Part shown: piece by piece, positions 21,473 through 21,544 of the stretch
Layout: each line of letters opens with the position of its first letter
Numbering within the stretch: position 1 is the first letter of the stretch
Assembly (NCBI GenBank): GCA_900756555.1
Contig: CAAEKP010000077.1
Location: 1-21,544, forward strand
Direction of reading: 5' to 3'
DNA length: 21,544 nt
From: Peptococcaceae bacterium
Lineage (GTDB): Bacteria; Bacillota; Peptococcia; Peptococcales; Peptococcaceae
Program-made: the position numbers and the translations under genes
Notes under the pieces: generated by a model
The model's database searches: none
Told to the model about the DNA's origin: nothing
What the model saw: the letters and a program-made list of their open reading frames with translations, nothing else

Positions 21473-21544
21473 TGGACCTACACCTTCCACCTGCGCGACG
21501 GCCTGAAGTGGAGCGATGGCAGCGACCTGACCGCTGAAGATTAC
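21473..21544 (+). pseudogene. Internal fragment of an oligopeptide-binding protein (SBP_bac_5), cut by the window edge
   Basis: The last 72 bases read WTYTFHLRDGLKWSDG and continue to LTAEDY, the highly conserved block near residue 90-110 of OppA/DppA-type lipoproteins. The frame is open upstream to about 21349, but that part is AT-rich and shows no OppA resemblance, signal peptide or start. The 5' part is therefore missing or displaced, and composition changes sharply near 21,475. The rest lies beyond the window, so whether it is a pseudogene or a fusion cannot be decided. Confidence 0.6.

Overview
The window looks like chromosome from an endospore-lineage Bacillota (Clostridia or Negativicutes-like; the sequence does not fix the genus). 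The evidence is the intact spoIIAA-spoIIAB-sigF operon, strong Shine-Dalgarno sites, several TTG starts, and gut-Firmicute-type metal, redox and sirtuin genes. It has three parts.

Positions 1 to about 14,250 are an accessory patchwork of modules of differing base composition, with mobile-element debris between them. From left to right: a frameshifted XRE regulator; a leftward metal-export unit made of a stand-alone HMA protein and an HMA-less P1B-type ATPase behind a 24-bp palindrome; a GC-richer rightward operon (3366-9235) of a tiny lipoprotein, an M13 metallopeptidase lipoprotein, a TlpA-like lipoprotein, a 48-residue membrane CXXC protein, a NapH/YccM-like membrane ferredoxin and an OmpR-type two-component system; a truncated integrase start; an Rrf2 regulator divergent from a class M (SirTM-like) sirtuin gene; a second sirtuin gene broken by one amber codon; an ArsR-AraC regulator pair; a third, frameshifted and truncated sirtuin remnant on the other strand; and a hairpin-rich segment that resembles a piece of a conjugative element.

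Positions 14,268-16,400 are chromosomal backbone. The forespore sigma-F operon reads leftward from a good sigma-H-type promoter, with a small probable lipoprotein gene diverging from it.

Positions 16,596-21,065 are a leftward tungstate/molybdenum-cofactor operon, tupB-tupC-moeA-moeA/PBP fusion, with overlapping or nearly touching genes. No tupA is visible upstream of tupB. That region holds a structured GC-rich repeat, AT-rich sequence and, at the window edge, an internal piece of an oligopeptide-binding protein gene with no visible 5' part.

The most informative observations are: three diverged sirtuin paralogues in different states of decay, one with a stop exactly at a tryptophan shared by the other two; face-to-face promoters whose -35 boxes form the two arms of one inverted repeat; three tandem 11-bp repeats ahead of the redox/peptidase operon, fitting its own OmpR-type regulator; and a very small CXXC gene overlapping both neighbours.
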